DNA of 64,000 bases from JASJAR01 sp038530285 (GCA_038530285.1 JBCBCY010000016.1:17724-81723); one strand, 5' to 3'; shown: positions 24,857 to 34,036, numbered from the stretch's first letter. Translations and numbers: made by a program. Notes: generated from the letters alone by a model not told the origin.

Positions 24857-25303
24857 ATGGCTGCTAAATCGCAGGACTACACGAAGATGATGAAGGACAT
24901 GATGGGCGCATTCCCGGTTGATATGTCCGCCATGCAAGACGCCTTCAAAACCCAGGCGTCGTTCGCAGACAAAATGTCGAAAGTTGTTTTTGAAGCCGCT
25001 GAGAAATCGACCGAGATTTCCGCAAAGTGGACCAAAGACACCATCGGCAAGATGGGCGTGATCACCAACGCCAAAGAAGATCCCGCCGACTACACCAAAG
25101 CCGTGACCGACTTCGCGTCGAGCCAGGCAGAAGCGTCGTCGGAATCGCTGGCCGCCTTTGCCGAGGTCGCCAAGAAAGTTCAGATGGAAAGCGTTGAGCT
25201 GATGCTGGCCGCTGGCAAGGACATGTCGGAAGATGCGACTGCCGCTGTCAAGAAAGCCACGGCTGACGTGACCGCTGCTGCCAAGAAGGCAACCGCGAAG
25301 TAA
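24857..25303 (+). CDS. phaP: Phasin (PHA granule-associated protein)
   Basis: Encodes 148 aa from the ATG at 24857, with a strong AGGAGAA site. The sequence is entirely amphipathic helix with the phasin pattern (AAKSQDYTKMMKDMMGAF, then FEAAEKSTEISAKWTKDT) and an Ala/Lys-rich tail (KKATADVTAAAKKATAK) like those that coat the granule surface. It limits granule size and shields the polymer. It has its own PhaR-operated promoter behind phaC and a strong terminator, so it is probably expressed far above phaC. Confidence 0.93.
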   Translation: MAAKSQDYTKMMKDMMGAFPVDMSAMQDAFKTQASFADKMSKVVFEAAEKSTEISAKWTKDTIGKMGVITNAKEDPADYTKAVTDFASSQAEASSESLAAFAEVAKKVQMESVELMLAAGKDMSEDATAAVKKATADVTAAAKKATAK

Positions 25304-25352
25304 GAGTTTTCTATCATCTCCGGACACCTCCCTGCCGGGATGATTTTTGACT

Positions 25353-25378
25353 GACGGGCCTTCGGGCCCGTCTTTTTT
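25353..25378 (+). terminator. Rho-independent terminator of phaP
   Basis: A perfect 8-bp stem GACGGGCC/GGCCCGTC (25353-25360, 25365-25372) with a TTCG tetraloop, followed by TTTTTT. Confidence 0.92.
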
Positions 25379-25484
25379 GTTGAGTTGACCCAACGTTACC
25401 TAGGGTTCTGTGGACGATTCGACTGCTTAGCAATTGTGCACTTCACGTATCTGTCATACGCTACCCGCCTTAGGGGGAGACAAA

Positions 25485-26105
25485 ATGAGACGTTTAACGT
25501 TTTTGGCAGCGGGTTTTTTGCTGCTTTCAGGGGCCGCGCATGCCGCCACTGTTCCATGCGGAAAATTTGACATCACGGTCAATCCATCGTCGACGGGCAC
25601 CTGCCTTGCCGGCAATGACACCGGGGCGAACGGGATTTCCCAGACCGACACCTTGTTCCAGAAAACGGGTTGGGTCTTTTCGCAGAAGATCAACGATGCG
25701 GGCGCCGACGACACCGGCCAGGCCGCCGGCGTGCAGGGCGACAGGGCCATCACCTTCGACAACAAGATCGTCGATGGCGGGTCGATGTGGTCACTGATCG
25801 ATGCCAGCATTGCCGATTTCATCATGATCACGATCAAGCAGAGCAACAACATCGCTGCTTTCCTGATCGACATTGGTGCGTCTTCGGGAACGTGGGAAGT
25901 GGCCAAGGACGGGAATGTCATTCAGGACATTTCCCACTCGGCTGTGTTTTACATCCCCAAAGACGGAAGTGACCCAACCGACCCGACAGATCCGAACGAT
26001 CCGAACGATCCGCCAAGCCCGGTGCCATTGCCTGCCGCGGGCTGGTTGCTTCTGGGAACGCTGGGCGGACTTGCCGCAATGCGGCGGGGTCGCAAGCGGG
26101 CCTGA
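25485..26105 (+). CDS. VPLPA-CTERM sorting-domain secreted protein
   Basis: Encodes 206 aa from the ATG at 25485, with GGGGGAGA upstream. Residues 1-21 are a Sec signal peptide ending His-Ala-Ala. The body is a beta-rich domain with two Cys (VPCGKF, GTCLAG) that may pair. A DPTDPTDPNDPNDP linker precedes the sorting tail: VPLPA at 180-184, a hydrophobic helix and a basic RRGRKRA end. Such PEP-CTERM-like tails are thought to be processed by an exosortase during export. It lies inside the PHA region but has its own terminator, and there is no evidence it acts in PHA metabolism. Confidence 0.85.
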   Translation: MRRLTFLAAGFLLLSGAAHAATVPCGKFDITVNPSSTGTCLAGNDTGANGISQTDTLFQKTGWVFSQKINDAGADDTGQAAGVQGDRAITFDNKIVDGGSMWSLIDASIADFIMITIKQSNNIAAFLIDIGASSGTWEVAKDGNVIQDISHSAVFYIPKDGSDPTDPTDPNDPNDPPSPVPLPAAGWLLLGTLGGLAAMRRGRKRA

Positions 26106-26129
26106 TACGGCCGCATCAAACGATCGATT

Positions 26130-26156
26130 GGGCGGCCGCTTGGGCCGCCCTTTTTC
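26130..26156 (+). terminator. Rho-independent terminator of the VPLPA-CTERM gene
   Basis: An 8-bp stem GGGCGGCC/GGCCGCCC (26130-26137, 26143-26150) with loop GCTTG, followed by TTTTTC. Confidence 0.88.
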
Positions 26157-26253
26157 TTTGCCTTGATCCTGCGAAACCGAGGAAAAAACAAATGCTTTGC
26201 AAATGTGAACGTGCAGCATAAGCTTCTCTGCACTGCCGCACCGGGAGGGTCAC

Positions 26254-26805
26254 TTGGCACAGAAGTCCGACACGCTTTTGATCAAACGCTACGCCAGTCG
26301 GCGTCTCTACAACACCGAGACATCCGACTATGTGACGCTTGAAGACATTGCCGGTTTCATCCGCGACGGCCGCGAGGTGCAGATCGTCGATCTGAAATCC
26401 GGCGATGACCTGACGCGCCAGTATCTGTTGCAGATCGTGGCCGAACACGAAAGCCGCGGTGAAAGCGTTCTGCCCATCGACGTGCTGACCGATCTTGTGC
26501 GGTCCTACACCACCCAGGCCCAATCGGTCGTGCCGCAATTTCTCGCGATGAGCTTTGAGATGCTGCGCGATGGCCAGTCCAAGGTGATGGAACAAATGGC
26601 CTCGCCGATCGCGGGCATGCCGGGGTTTGAAGCGATGCAGGCGCAGCAAGCGGCCTTCCTCAAAGCGATGACCGGCGGGATGGCCAATTGGTCCGCACCC
26701 ACACCGGACGAGGACAACGACGAGGCCGAAGGCTCAAAAGAACTCGATGACATCCGCGCGCAGCTCACCGCGATGCAGGACCAGCTTCAGAAGATGAAAA
26801 AGTAG
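26254..26805 (+). CDS. phaR: Polyhydroxyalkanoate synthesis repressor PhaR
   Basis: Encodes 183 aa. The start is a TTG at 26254, about 8 nt behind GGGAGGG; no in-frame ATG exists near the conserved N-terminus LIKRYASRRLYNTETSDYVTL, which is the PhaR DNA-binding motif (about 9-29). The middle is the PHB-accumulation regulatory domain, and the C-terminus is an acidic linker plus coiled coil. PhaR binds both DNA and PHA granules, releasing phaP repression when polymer is made. Its own upstream region has scattered TGCAG/CTGCA half-sites but no exact operator. Confidence 0.93.
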   Translation: MAQKSDTLLIKRYASRRLYNTETSDYVTLEDIAGFIRDGREVQIVDLKSGDDLTRQYLLQIVAEHESRGESVLPIDVLTDLVRSYTTQAQSVVPQFLAMSFEMLRDGQSKVMEQMASPIAGMPGFEAMQAQQAAFLKAMTGGMANWSAPTPDEDNDEAEGSKELDDIRAQLTAMQDQLQKMKK

Positions 26806-26907
26806 ACGCGCAATCCGAGTTCGACTATGGCCGCCACTGGTACGAGGCCAGTGTCGGACGGGTCCCGGTTTTCGGGCCCATTGCGCGCCCTATAAGTTGG
26901 CCCCTCC

Positions 26908-28290
26908 TCAGGCGATCTGGGCGAAGGTCGCTTTCAGGGCCGCGCCCAGCTTTTCGAACATCTCGTCCATATCGGCATCGGTCATCACAAACGGCGGACA
27001 CAGCACCACCGAGGGGCCCAGGGGCCGGCAGATCAGCCCGTGATCGGCGCAGGCATTGGCGATGCGTTCTGACACCGACACCTCTGGCGCGAAGGGCGTG
27101 TCGGTCGCCTTGTCGGCCACGGCCTCCACCGCGGCCATCAGACCCTTCTGGCGCACCTCGCCGATATTGGCCATCGCCCCCAGATCGGCCAGCCCGGCCT
27201 GAAAGCGCGGCGTCAGGCGCGCGACATCCTCAATCAGTGGCGGGGCGTCTGCGTCGCCCTCCAGGATCACCTCGATCGCTTTCAACGCAATCGCCGATCC
27301 CACCGGATGGCCCGAGGCGGTGAACCCATGGGGGAACTCGTCAATCGCTTCGGACGCGGCCTGCAACCGGTCCGCCAGATCCGGCCCGAGGATCACCGCC
27401 CCCATCGGGAAATACCCCGCCGTCAGTGCCTTGGACGCAATGATCGCATCGGGGGTAAACCCGTAGGCCTCAGACCCCCAGACCGCTCCGGTGCGGCCAA
27501 ACCCGCAGATCACCTCATCGGCGATCAGGGGAATACCGTGCCGGGTCAACACCGTCTGGACCGCCTGGAAATACCCTTGGGGCGGGGGGATCACGCCGCC
27601 TGCACCGATCACGGGTTCAGCAACGAAGGCGGCAATCGTGTCTGCCCCTTCGCGGGTGATCACGGCGTCCAACTCGCCTGCCAGCCGGGCGGTGAAGGCG
27701 GCTTCGGTCTCACCGGTGCGCCCTTCGCGCCGGTAATGGGGGCAGGTCAGGTGCAAAAACCCCTCCAGCGGCAGGCCGAAATGCGCGTTATAGGGCTTGC
27801 CTGTCATCGACGCCGACACCGCCGTCACCCCGTGATAGCCGTTCTGGCGGGTCAGGATCTTGCGCCGCGCAGGCACCCCTTCATGCCGGGCCAGAAACCA
27901 CAGCATCTTGACCAGCGTGTCATTGGCCTCAGACCCCGAGTTGGTGAAAAACACCCGGCCGCGGGGGAAGGGCGACACCTCGATCAGGCGCTCGGACAGC
28001 CGCACCGTGGTCGCGGGCAGGCGCCCAAAGAACGCGTGATAGCCCGGAAAGCGCGCATATTGCGCCTGCGCGGTGGCCACCAGCCCGGGGTGATCAAACC
28101 CCGCCACCATGTTCCAAAGGCCCGAATTGGCATCCAGATACCGCCGCCCGTGCACGTCAAACACATGCGCCCCGGCGCCGCGTTCCAGCACCACCGCACC
28201 CCGGTCAGCCACGCTGGGCAGATCGGTGAAGCCATAAAAGGTGGTGGCATTGGCGCGGGCCTGCCAGGAGTTTGGCGCGTCGTCAGGCAT
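26908..28290 (-). CDS. Class III pyridoxal-phosphate aminotransferase
   Basis: Encodes 460 aa from the ATG at 28288-28290; the frame continues upstream, but that part is antisense to the LysR gene and is not believed. The PLP lysine is Lys287 in IIASKALTAGYFPMG. FTNSGSEANDTLVKM, GYHGVTAVSASMTG and LIADEVICGFGRTG are typical of omega-amino-acid/polyamine:pyruvate aminotransferases. It is divergent from a LysR regulator, which probably controls it, and lies near the gamma-glutamylation operon, so a substrate such as a diamine, GABA or beta-alanine is plausible. The exact substrate cannot be read from the sequence. Confidence 0.92.
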   Translation of the reverse strand: MPDDAPNSWQARANATTFYGFTDLPSVADRGAVVLERGAGAHVFDVHGRRYLDANSGLWNMVAGFDHPGLVATAQAQYARFPGYHAFFGRLPATTVRLSERLIEVSPFPRGRVFFTNSGSEANDTLVKMLWFLARHEGVPARRKILTRQNGYHGVTAVSASMTGKPYNAHFGLPLEGFLHLTCPHYRREGRTGETEAAFTARLAGELDAVITREGADTIAAFVAEPVIGAGGVIPPPQGYFQAVQTVLTRHGIPLIADEVICGFGRTGAVWGSEAYGFTPDAIIASKALTAGYFPMGAVILGPDLADRLQAASEAIDEFPHGFTASGHPVGSAIALKAIEVILEGDADAPPLIEDVARLTPRFQAGLADLGAMANIGEVRQKGLMAAVEAVADKATDTPFAPEVSVSERIANACADHGLICRPLGPSVVLCPPFVMTDADMDEMFEKLGAALKATFAQIA

Positions 28291-28366
28291 CTGGGTCCCT
28301 TTCGGTGTCACCCCCCGACCATGGCCCGATTGGAGGCGCGCTTCAATGGGACGGGTTTTGAATTCC

Positions 28367-28413
28367 GCGCGCGTTTTCCCAAAAACCGGTTCCCACTTTT
28401 TGGCGCGCGCTTT
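28367..28413 (-). repeat. Palindromic intergenic element, RIME-like, copy 2
   Basis: Reverse-complement partner of the element at 1113-1158: GCGCG ends and a core AAAAAGTGGGAACCGGTTTTT that is itself nearly palindromic. It occupies the divergent promoter region between the aminotransferase and LysR genes. Confidence 0.6.
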
Positions 28414-28438
28414 AGCCTTCTCACACGAAAGGAACACC

Positions 28439-29398
28439 ATGGTTGAAAGCCCCGGCAAAATCTCCCTTTGGGGCATCGAGGTGTTCGTCGCTGTCGCTGA
28501 GGAACAATCGGTCTCGGTTGCGGCCGGGCGCATCGGCGCCAGCGCCTCTGCGGTGTCCCAGCAGATCACCAACCTCGAAACCGCCCTGGGCGCGAGCCTT
28601 CTGGACAGGTCCTCGCGCCCCATCGACGTCACCCCGGCCGGGGCGCTGTTTCTGCGCCGGGCGCGCGCCATCCTCAATGAAGCGGCCGAAGCGCGCGCCG
28701 AACTGGCCATGGCCGACCTGTCGCGGCTGACCCGGGTGAACCTTGGCATGATCGAGGATTTCGACGCCGACGTGACCCCGCGCTTGCTGGCCGATATGGC
28801 CGGTGACCTGCGCCACACGCGGTTTCTTCTGGAAACCGGCGCCTCGCACCGGCTGATCGGCAAGCTGGAAGACCGCGCTTTGGATATGGTGGTGGCCGCC
28901 GACCTCGACCAGGCCCGGCACGCTTGGATGGAAGTCCACCCCTTGCTGGCCGAACCCTTCATCGCCGCCGTGCCCAAAGGCACCCGCGACATCGAAGCGG
29001 CCATCCACGAGATGCCTTTCGTGCATTACACCGCGCGCCACATGATGGGCCGCCAGATCGCGCGTCACCTCACGCGCGAAGGGTTGACGCTGGACCACCG
29101 GTTCGAGCTTGATAGCTATCACGCGATCATGGCCATGGTCGCCGAAGGTGCGGGCTGGACCATCCTGACACCGCTGGGCTACCTGCGTGCGGGCCGGTTC
29201 CGTGATGCCGCCGATGTGGTGCCCCTGCCGGTCGCACCCTTGTCGCGACGCATTCAACTGACCGCGCGGGCCGGCGTGTTCCAGGACCTGCCGGGCCAGG
29301 TGGCAGGCAGGCTTCGCGGGCTTCTCGCCGAGATGATCGTGGCCCCCGCGCGCGACCGGATGCCGTGGCTCAGCGACGAATTGCGCGTGTTGGACTAG
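28439..29398 (+). CDS. LysR-family transcriptional regulator
   Basis: Encodes 319 aa from the ATG at 28439, with GAAAGGAAC upstream. The N-terminal winged HTH (IEVFVAVAEEQSVSVAAGRIGASASAVSQQITNLE, split here over about 14-48) is followed by a type 2 periplasmic-binding effector domain. It is divergent from the class III aminotransferase gene across about 150 bp, the classical arrangement for LysR control of a neighbour. Inducer unknown. Confidence 0.93.
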   Translation: MVESPGKISLWGIEVFVAVAEEQSVSVAAGRIGASASAVSQQITNLETALGASLLDRSSRPIDVTPAGALFLRRARAILNEAAEARAELAMADLSRLTRVNLGMIEDFDADVTPRLLADMAGDLRHTRFLLETGASHRLIGKLEDRALDMVVAADLDQARHAWMEVHPLLAEPFIAAVPKGTRDIEAAIHEMPFVHYTARHMMGRQIARHLTREGLTLDHRFELDSYHAIMAMVAEGAGWTILTPLGYLRAGRFRDAADVVPLPVAPLSRRIQLTARAGVFQDLPGQVAGRLRGLLAEMIVAPARDRMPWLSDELRVLD

Positions 29399-29412
29399 GC
29401 CCGAGCCCGCCC

Positions 29413-29467
29413 CTTCATCTCCCCCGAAAATATCCCGGGGGAGCGCGCAGCGCGGGGGCAGAGCCCC
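29413..29467 (-). repeat. Dispersed intergenic element, copy B
   Basis: Read on the minus strand: GGGGCTCTGCCCCC, a GCGCTGCGCGC palindrome, then TCCCCCGGGATATTTTCGG with a GAGATGAAG end. Same three-part layout as copies A, C and E. It lies between the converging LysR and DegT genes. Confidence 0.75.
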
Positions 29468-29475
29468 TCTTTGGT

Positions 29476-30663
29476 TCAGGCCACCGCGCGGGCCGGTCCC
29501 ATGACATCGCCCGCAGCCGCCGTGATGGCACCGGCCACCAGGTCACATTCGGCCAGGCTCAACCGGGCAGGCAGGCGCACATCACAGGCGCGCATCAGCA
29601 TGGCCCGGGTCTGGGGCAGGTCGGGCAGATCGCTCAGGAATTGCCAGTTCCAGAAGGCGCGCGCATTGTCCTCAGTTGCGCCGAAGACCTGCACGGTTAC
29701 CCCGCGAGCCTTGGCGGCGGCGACAAAGCCGGTGACCTGCGCGTCGGACATGCCCACCAGATTGAACTGGATCGAATCTGGTGCGCGGAGTTCTTTCGCC
29801 AAAGCCTCCGGCACATCAATCCAGGCCGACCGGTTCAGGGCCGCGGCCACATGGTCATGGTTGCGGCGTCCATCGGCCACCCGGCGGGGCACCTCGCCCA
29901 ATTGCGCGCGCACCAGCGCCGCCGACAGGTTCGACAATCGCGTGTTGTAAAGCGGCAGCTGGTTTTGCCAGCGCGCAAAGGGGGCCGCCAGCGCGGCGTG
30001 TTTCTTCCAATTGTGCTCATAAGCGCCCGACATGATCACCGCGCGGGCGATCAGATCGGCGTCGTCGGTGATCAGGATCCCGCCTTCGCCGGCGTTCAGA
30101 AGCTTGTAGGATTGAAACGAAAAACAGCCGATACGGCCCAGCGTGCCGATGTTTCGGCCCCCCCAGGTCGTGCCCAGCGAATGGGCCGCGTCTTCGATCA
30201 CGGGCAGATCGTGTTGGGCCGCCAGCGTCATGATCGCATCCATATCGGATGTATGGCCGCGCATATGGCTGATCATCACCGCATCGGCGTCGCCGATTTT
30301 CGCTTCGAAATCAGCCAGATCGATCCGGTAGTTCGCGCCACATTCAATCAAGAGCGGCACACAATCGGCATGCACAATCGCCGACGGTACGGCCGCAAAG
30401 GTGAACGCCGGGATCGCCACGCGCGCCCCGCGCGGCAGGTCCAGCGCTTTGAGCGATAAAAACAGCGCCGCCGAACACGACGCCACCGCCAGCGCGTATT
30501 TGGCCCCCATCATCTGGGCGAATTCGGTTTCCAGAAGCGTGACCGGCGCGTCTTGCGCGGCGGTGTAGCGAAACAGATCGCCGGTCGACAACATGCGCTC
30601 AACCTCGGCGCGCGCGGCCTCCGGGATGGGTTCGGCGTGGTGGGGATTGCTCGGTTTTGCCAT
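29476..30663 (-). CDS. DegT/DnrJ/EryC1/StrS-family PLP aminotransferase
   Basis: Encodes 395 aa from the ATG at 30661-30663. The PLP lysine is Lys187 in FSFQSYKLLNAGEGG, and VIEDAAHSLGTTW and the N-terminal AVASCSAALFLSLKAL fit the DegT fold. These enzymes usually aminate keto-sugars for surface glycans or antibiotics, but no sugar-nucleotide genes are near. Instead it is the last gene of the amine-uptake and gamma-glutamylation operon, 64 bp behind the FAD oxidase. It may transaminate an unusual amine-derived aldehyde or ketone. That role is inference. Confidence 0.88.
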   Translation of the reverse strand: MAKPSNPHHAEPIPEAARAEVERMLSTGDLFRYTAAQDAPVTLLETEFAQMMGAKYALAVASCSAALFLSLKALDLPRGARVAIPAFTFAAVPSAIVHADCVPLLIECGANYRIDLADFEAKIGDADAVMISHMRGHTSDMDAIMTLAAQHDLPVIEDAAHSLGTTWGGRNIGTLGRIGCFSFQSYKLLNAGEGGILITDDADLIARAVIMSGAYEHNWKKHAALAAPFARWQNQLPLYNTRLSNLSAALVRAQLGEVPRRVADGRRNHDHVAAALNRSAWIDVPEALAKELRAPDSIQFNLVGMSDAQVTGFVAAAKARGVTVQVFGATEDNARAFWNWQFLSDLPDLPQTRAMLMRACDVRLPARLSLAECDLVAGAITAAAGDVMGPARAVA

Positions 30664-30727
30664 TTCAGATTTCCTGAATTTAGATTTTGGCTTTTCCGTA
30701 GCACAGATGTGGAACAGAAAGAAGCGG

Positions 30728-32005
30728 TCAGATGCCAAGCCGGTCGCGCATGGCGTAAAACTGCATCGCCAGGGGGACCATCGTGCGCCGGGCCAGCGCG
30801 CCGCCGGGCAGGGGTGGGACGGGCAGGCGCGCCATCAGGTCAAACCGGGTCCGCTCGCCCAGGATCGCCTCGGCCAGGATGCGCCCGCCCAGCGTGGCCA
30901 GGGCCACCCCGTGTCCGGAATATCCCCCTGCGGTGAACACACCGGGGGCGCATTCGGCGAAATAGGGGTTGCGGGTCGGAGTGATGCCCAGCGTGCCGCC
31001 CCAGGCATAATCGATGCGCACATCGCGCAAGTCGGGGTAAACGGCGGCCAGCGGGCGCCGGACCCGGGCTGCGATGTCGCGCGGATACCGCAGGGCGTAG
31101 CTTTCGCCACCGCCGAACAGCAGGCGGTTGCCGTCAACCATGCGCCAGTAATTCACCACGAAACGGTCATCGGCCACTGCGATATCTTGGGTCAGCGGCG
31201 GGGCGTCGAGCGGTTCTGTCACACCGATGAAACTGTTGATCGGCAGCACCCGGCGATCCACGCCGCGGTGCAACCCCGCGCCGTATCCGTTGGTGGCGAT
31301 CACGATCGTGTCGGCTGTCAGCGCACCCGCACCCGTCACCAGCGTTTTGCCCGATATCCGCGCGACGCGAGACCCTTCGTAGATCAACACCCCGGCCGCA
31401 CGGGCGGCATCGGCCAGACCAGAGAGGAATTTCACCGGATGCAGATGCCCCGCCCCCCGGTCAAGCTGGCCGCCATGCACATCGTCCGACCCTGTCAGCG
31501 CCCGGGCGGCCTTGCGGGACAGGGGTGTCACATCGTCGTAGCCGTAGTCGTTTTGCAAATGCAGCGCATAGGCCTGCAAGCCTTCCGCACCGGATGCGCG
31601 CCGGGCGACATAGGCGATCCCATCGCGCCAATCGGCATCGATCCGGTGGTTGGCCATCAGCCGGTGCACTTCGGCCTTGGCGTCCTGGGCGATCTGCCAC
31701 AGCGCGCGGGCGGCATCCGCACCCATCTGGCCTTCCAGCGTCACCTGATCGACCCGCTGGCCCGACCCGACCTGGCCGCCATTGCGCCCCGACGCGCCCC
31801 AGCCGATGCGTTCCGCCTCGGCGACGACCACATGCTTGCCCGCCTGCGCCAGTGCCAGCGCCGCCGACAGCCCCGTATAGCCCGCCCCGATGATCGCGAC
31901 ATCCGCCGTGACCGAGCCGTGCAAACCGGGCAAGGACGCATAAGGCCCCGCGCTTGCGTCATACCAGCTGTGCGCCGCGCCGGGGTTTGCCGCCAGCGCG
32001 GTCAT
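30728..32005 (-). CDS. FAD-dependent amine oxidase, PuuB-like
   Basis: Encodes 425 aa. The dinucleotide fold GAGYTG (40-45) and the DAO-family segments GASGRNGGQVG and NGYGAG are those of gamma-glutamylputrescine oxidase (PuuB/OrdL type), which oxidises the free amine of a gamma-glutamylated diamine and releases ammonia and hydrogen peroxide. It overlaps the glutamine-synthetase-like gene upstream by 4 nt, giving the PuuA-PuuB pairing. No PuuC aldehyde dehydrogenase is in the window, so the next oxidation step would come from elsewhere. Confidence 0.9.
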   Translation of the reverse strand: MTALAANPGAAHSWYDASAGPYASLPGLHGSVTADVAIIGAGYTGLSAALALAQAGKHVVVAEAERIGWGASGRNGGQVGSGQRVDQVTLEGQMGADAARALWQIAQDAKAEVHRLMANHRIDADWRDGIAYVARRASGAEGLQAYALHLQNDYGYDDVTPLSRKAARALTGSDDVHGGQLDRGAGHLHPVKFLSGLADAARAAGVLIYEGSRVARISGKTLVTGAGALTADTIVIATNGYGAGLHRGVDRRVLPINSFIGVTEPLDAPPLTQDIAVADDRFVVNYWRMVDGNRLLFGGGESYALRYPRDIAARVRRPLAAVYPDLRDVRIDYAWGGTLGITPTRNPYFAECAPGVFTAGGYSGHGVALATLGGRILAEAILGERTRFDLMARLPVPPLPGGALARRTMVPLAMQFYAMRDRLGI

Positions 32006-33366
32006 ACGTTCATCAGCAGGTATTCACGTTCCCAGGGCGAGATTTCCTGAAGGAATTCTTCGTATTCGCCGGCTTTGACATGTTCATAGGCCTTGGCAAA
32101 ATCTTCGCCCAGGATCGTGCGCAGCTTGTGGGCGTCGCGGAACCGCCCCAGCGCGTCAAACAGCCCGCGCGGGATCGCCGCCTCGCTGGCATAGGCGTCG
32201 CCTTTGTGTTCCGGCGTGGGCGTGCGGTCTTCGATCAGGCCCAGATAGCCACAGGCCAAAGACGCCGCGATCCCAAGGTAGGGGTTGCAATCCATCCCCG
32301 CGACACGATTTTCGACACGCCGCGCGGCAGGCGTCGAGATCGGCACCCGGATCGCAGTGGTCCGGTTGTCATGCGCCCATTCAAGGTTCACCGGGGCGGC
32401 ATGGTCCTTCACATAACGGCGGTAGGAATTGACGTAAGGCGCGATCAGCGGGGTGGCGGCGGGCAGATGCGCCTGAAGCCCGCCAATGAAGCGGTAAAAC
32501 TGCTTCGAAGGGGTCCCATCGCTGTTTGAAAACAGGGTCCGGCCCGTCGCGGTATCGACCACCGAATGGTGGATATGCATCGCCGAGCCTGGGGCGCCCG
32601 CAATCGGTTTGGCCATGAAGGTTGCAAAGCAATCATGGCGCAGGGCGGCTTCGCGGATCAGCCGTTTGAAGAAGAAAATCTGGTCGGCCAAGGCCACGGG
32701 GTCGCCGTGGGCGAGGTTGATCTCCAACTGTCCCGCACCGCCTTCCTGGGTGATGCCGTCGATTTCAAAGCCCTGGGCTTCGGCGAAATCATAAATGTCG
32801 TCGATCACGGGGCCAAATTCGTCGACCGCCGACAGCGAATAGCTTTGCCGCGCCGCCGCCGGGCGGCCCGACCGGCCCATCATCGCTTCGATCGGCTGTG
32901 CGGGGTCGATGTTGCGCGCGACGAGATAAAATTCCATCTCAGGTGCGACCACCGGGGTCCAGCCCTGTTCGGTGTAGTGGCGCACGACGCGTTTTAACAC
33001 ATTGCGCGGCGAAAGACCCACCGGGCGACCATCGGCATGGGCGGCGTCATGGATGATTTGCAGCGTGGCATCCGCCGTCCAGGGTGCGGCTGTGGCGGTC
33101 GACAGGTCCGGGCGCAGGACCATGTCGGGTTCGGTGAAACCCTGACCGGGGATGTCAGACCATGCCCCGGTGATGGTCTGGAAAAAGATCGAGTTGGGCA
33201 GGTAGAACTGCGACTGCGTGGCAAACTTCGACGCCGGCATCGCCTTGCCGCGCGCAATGCCCGCCAGATCGCCGATGACGCATTCGACTTCGTCAAGCCG
33301 CCGCCCTTCGAGATAGGCGGCCGCCGGGGCGGGCAAATGATCGGTCCAGTCTTGGGGGCTATCCAT
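32002..33366 (-). CDS. Glutamine-synthetase-like gamma-glutamylamine ligase (PuuA-like), copy 2
   Basis: Encodes 454 aa. Active-site segments are present: EMEFYL, GAGQLEINL, SAMHIHHS, NRTTAIRVP and ENRVAG. The tyrosine adenylylation loop of true GlnA is not seen. This matches the type III GS-like ligases that join glutamate to amines, such as gamma-glutamylputrescine synthetase. Located directly before the PuuB-like oxidase (4-nt overlap) and after the amidotransferase (8-nt overlap), so it is the probable first enzyme acting on the imported amine. Confidence 0.9.
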   Translation of the reverse strand: MDSPQDWTDHLPAPAAAYLEGRRLDEVECVIGDLAGIARGKAMPASKFATQSQFYLPNSIFFQTITGAWSDIPGQGFTEPDMVLRPDLSTATAAPWTADATLQIIHDAAHADGRPVGLSPRNVLKRVVRHYTEQGWTPVVAPEMEFYLVARNIDPAQPIEAMMGRSGRPAAARQSYSLSAVDEFGPVIDDIYDFAEAQGFEIDGITQEGGAGQLEINLAHGDPVALADQIFFFKRLIREAALRHDCFATFMAKPIAGAPGSAMHIHHSVVDTATGRTLFSNSDGTPSKQFYRFIGGLQAHLPAATPLIAPYVNSYRRYVKDHAAPVNLEWAHDNRTTAIRVPISTPAARRVENRVAGMDCNPYLGIAASLACGYLGLIEDRTPTPEHKGDAYASEAAIPRGLFDALGRFRDAHKLRTILGEDFAKAYEHVKAGEYEEFLQEISPWEREYLLMNV

Positions 33367-34036
33367 GGTCCACCTTGAAAAAGGCCGCGATGCGGTCGGC
33401 GATGATGTCGTTGTCGTTGGGCGCGCTCAGGGCGCTCAGGGCCGCCTCGGTCTGGGCGGGGGGCAAGGCGGGTCCGCGTATGTCAATCAATGCGGCCATG
33501 GCATTGCGGTCAAATTCGGGGTGCGCCTGGATCGTCAGGGCCTGACCGCCATAAAGCAGCGCGGCGGTGGCGCAAGTCGCGGACCGGGCCAGCACCTGCG
33601 CGCCTTCCGGCACCGCAACCACCTGGTCCTGATGCCAGGCGTTCAGCGCGATCTCAGCACCCGAAAAGTCATAAACCTGGTGACCTGCCACCCAGCCGCC
33701 GTCGAACTTTTCGACCCGGCCGCCCAGGGCCTGGGCGACAATCTGGTGGCCAAAGCAAATCCCCACCAGCGGGCGGCCTGCGGCGAAAATCGCGCGGATC
33801 AAATCCTCCAGCGGGGGGATGAAGGGCAAGTCTTCGTAAGCGCCATGGGGCGAGCCGGTGATCAGCCAGCCGTCGGCGTCGTGCGCGCCGCCGGGAAACT
33901 CCATATCGACGACATTGAAGGTCTGAAACGTGAAGCCGTGGCCGGCCAACATCTCATGAAACAGCACATCATAATCGTCATTCACGCCGGTTTGGGCGTT
34001 CAGGAAATGTCCGGTCTGAAGAATGCCGATCTGCAT
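33359..34036 (-). CDS. Class I glutamine amidotransferase-like hydrolase (PuuD-region)
   Basis: Encodes 225 aa from the ATG at 34034-34036; the upstream extension of the frame overlaps the previous gene and is rejected. The triad is visible: Cys94 (GICFGHQ), His172 and Glu174 (AHPEF). This is the GuaA-like class I GATase fold, used either to deliver ammonia or, as in PuuD relatives, to cut gamma-glutamyl bonds. Sandwiched between two GS-like ligases and ahead of an amine oxidase, a role in processing gamma-glutamyl intermediates is likely. Confidence 0.88.
   Translation of the reverse strand: MQIGILQTGHFLNAQTGVNDDYDVLFHEMLAGHGFTFQTFNVVDMEFPGGAHDADGWLITGSPHGAYEDLPFIPPLEDLIRAIFAAGRPLVGICFGHQIVAQALGGRVEKFDGGWVAGHQVYDFSGAEIALNAWHQDQVVAVPEGAQVLARSATCATAALLYGGQALTIQAHPEFDRNAMAALIDIRGPALPPAQTEAALSALSAPNDNDIIADRIAAFFKVDHG

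Noticed and set aside
28291..29004. N-terminal extension of the class III aminotransferase
   Set aside because: The extra 238 codons are antisense to the LysR gene and Ser/Arg/Ala-rich; the normal family N-terminus begins at 28290.
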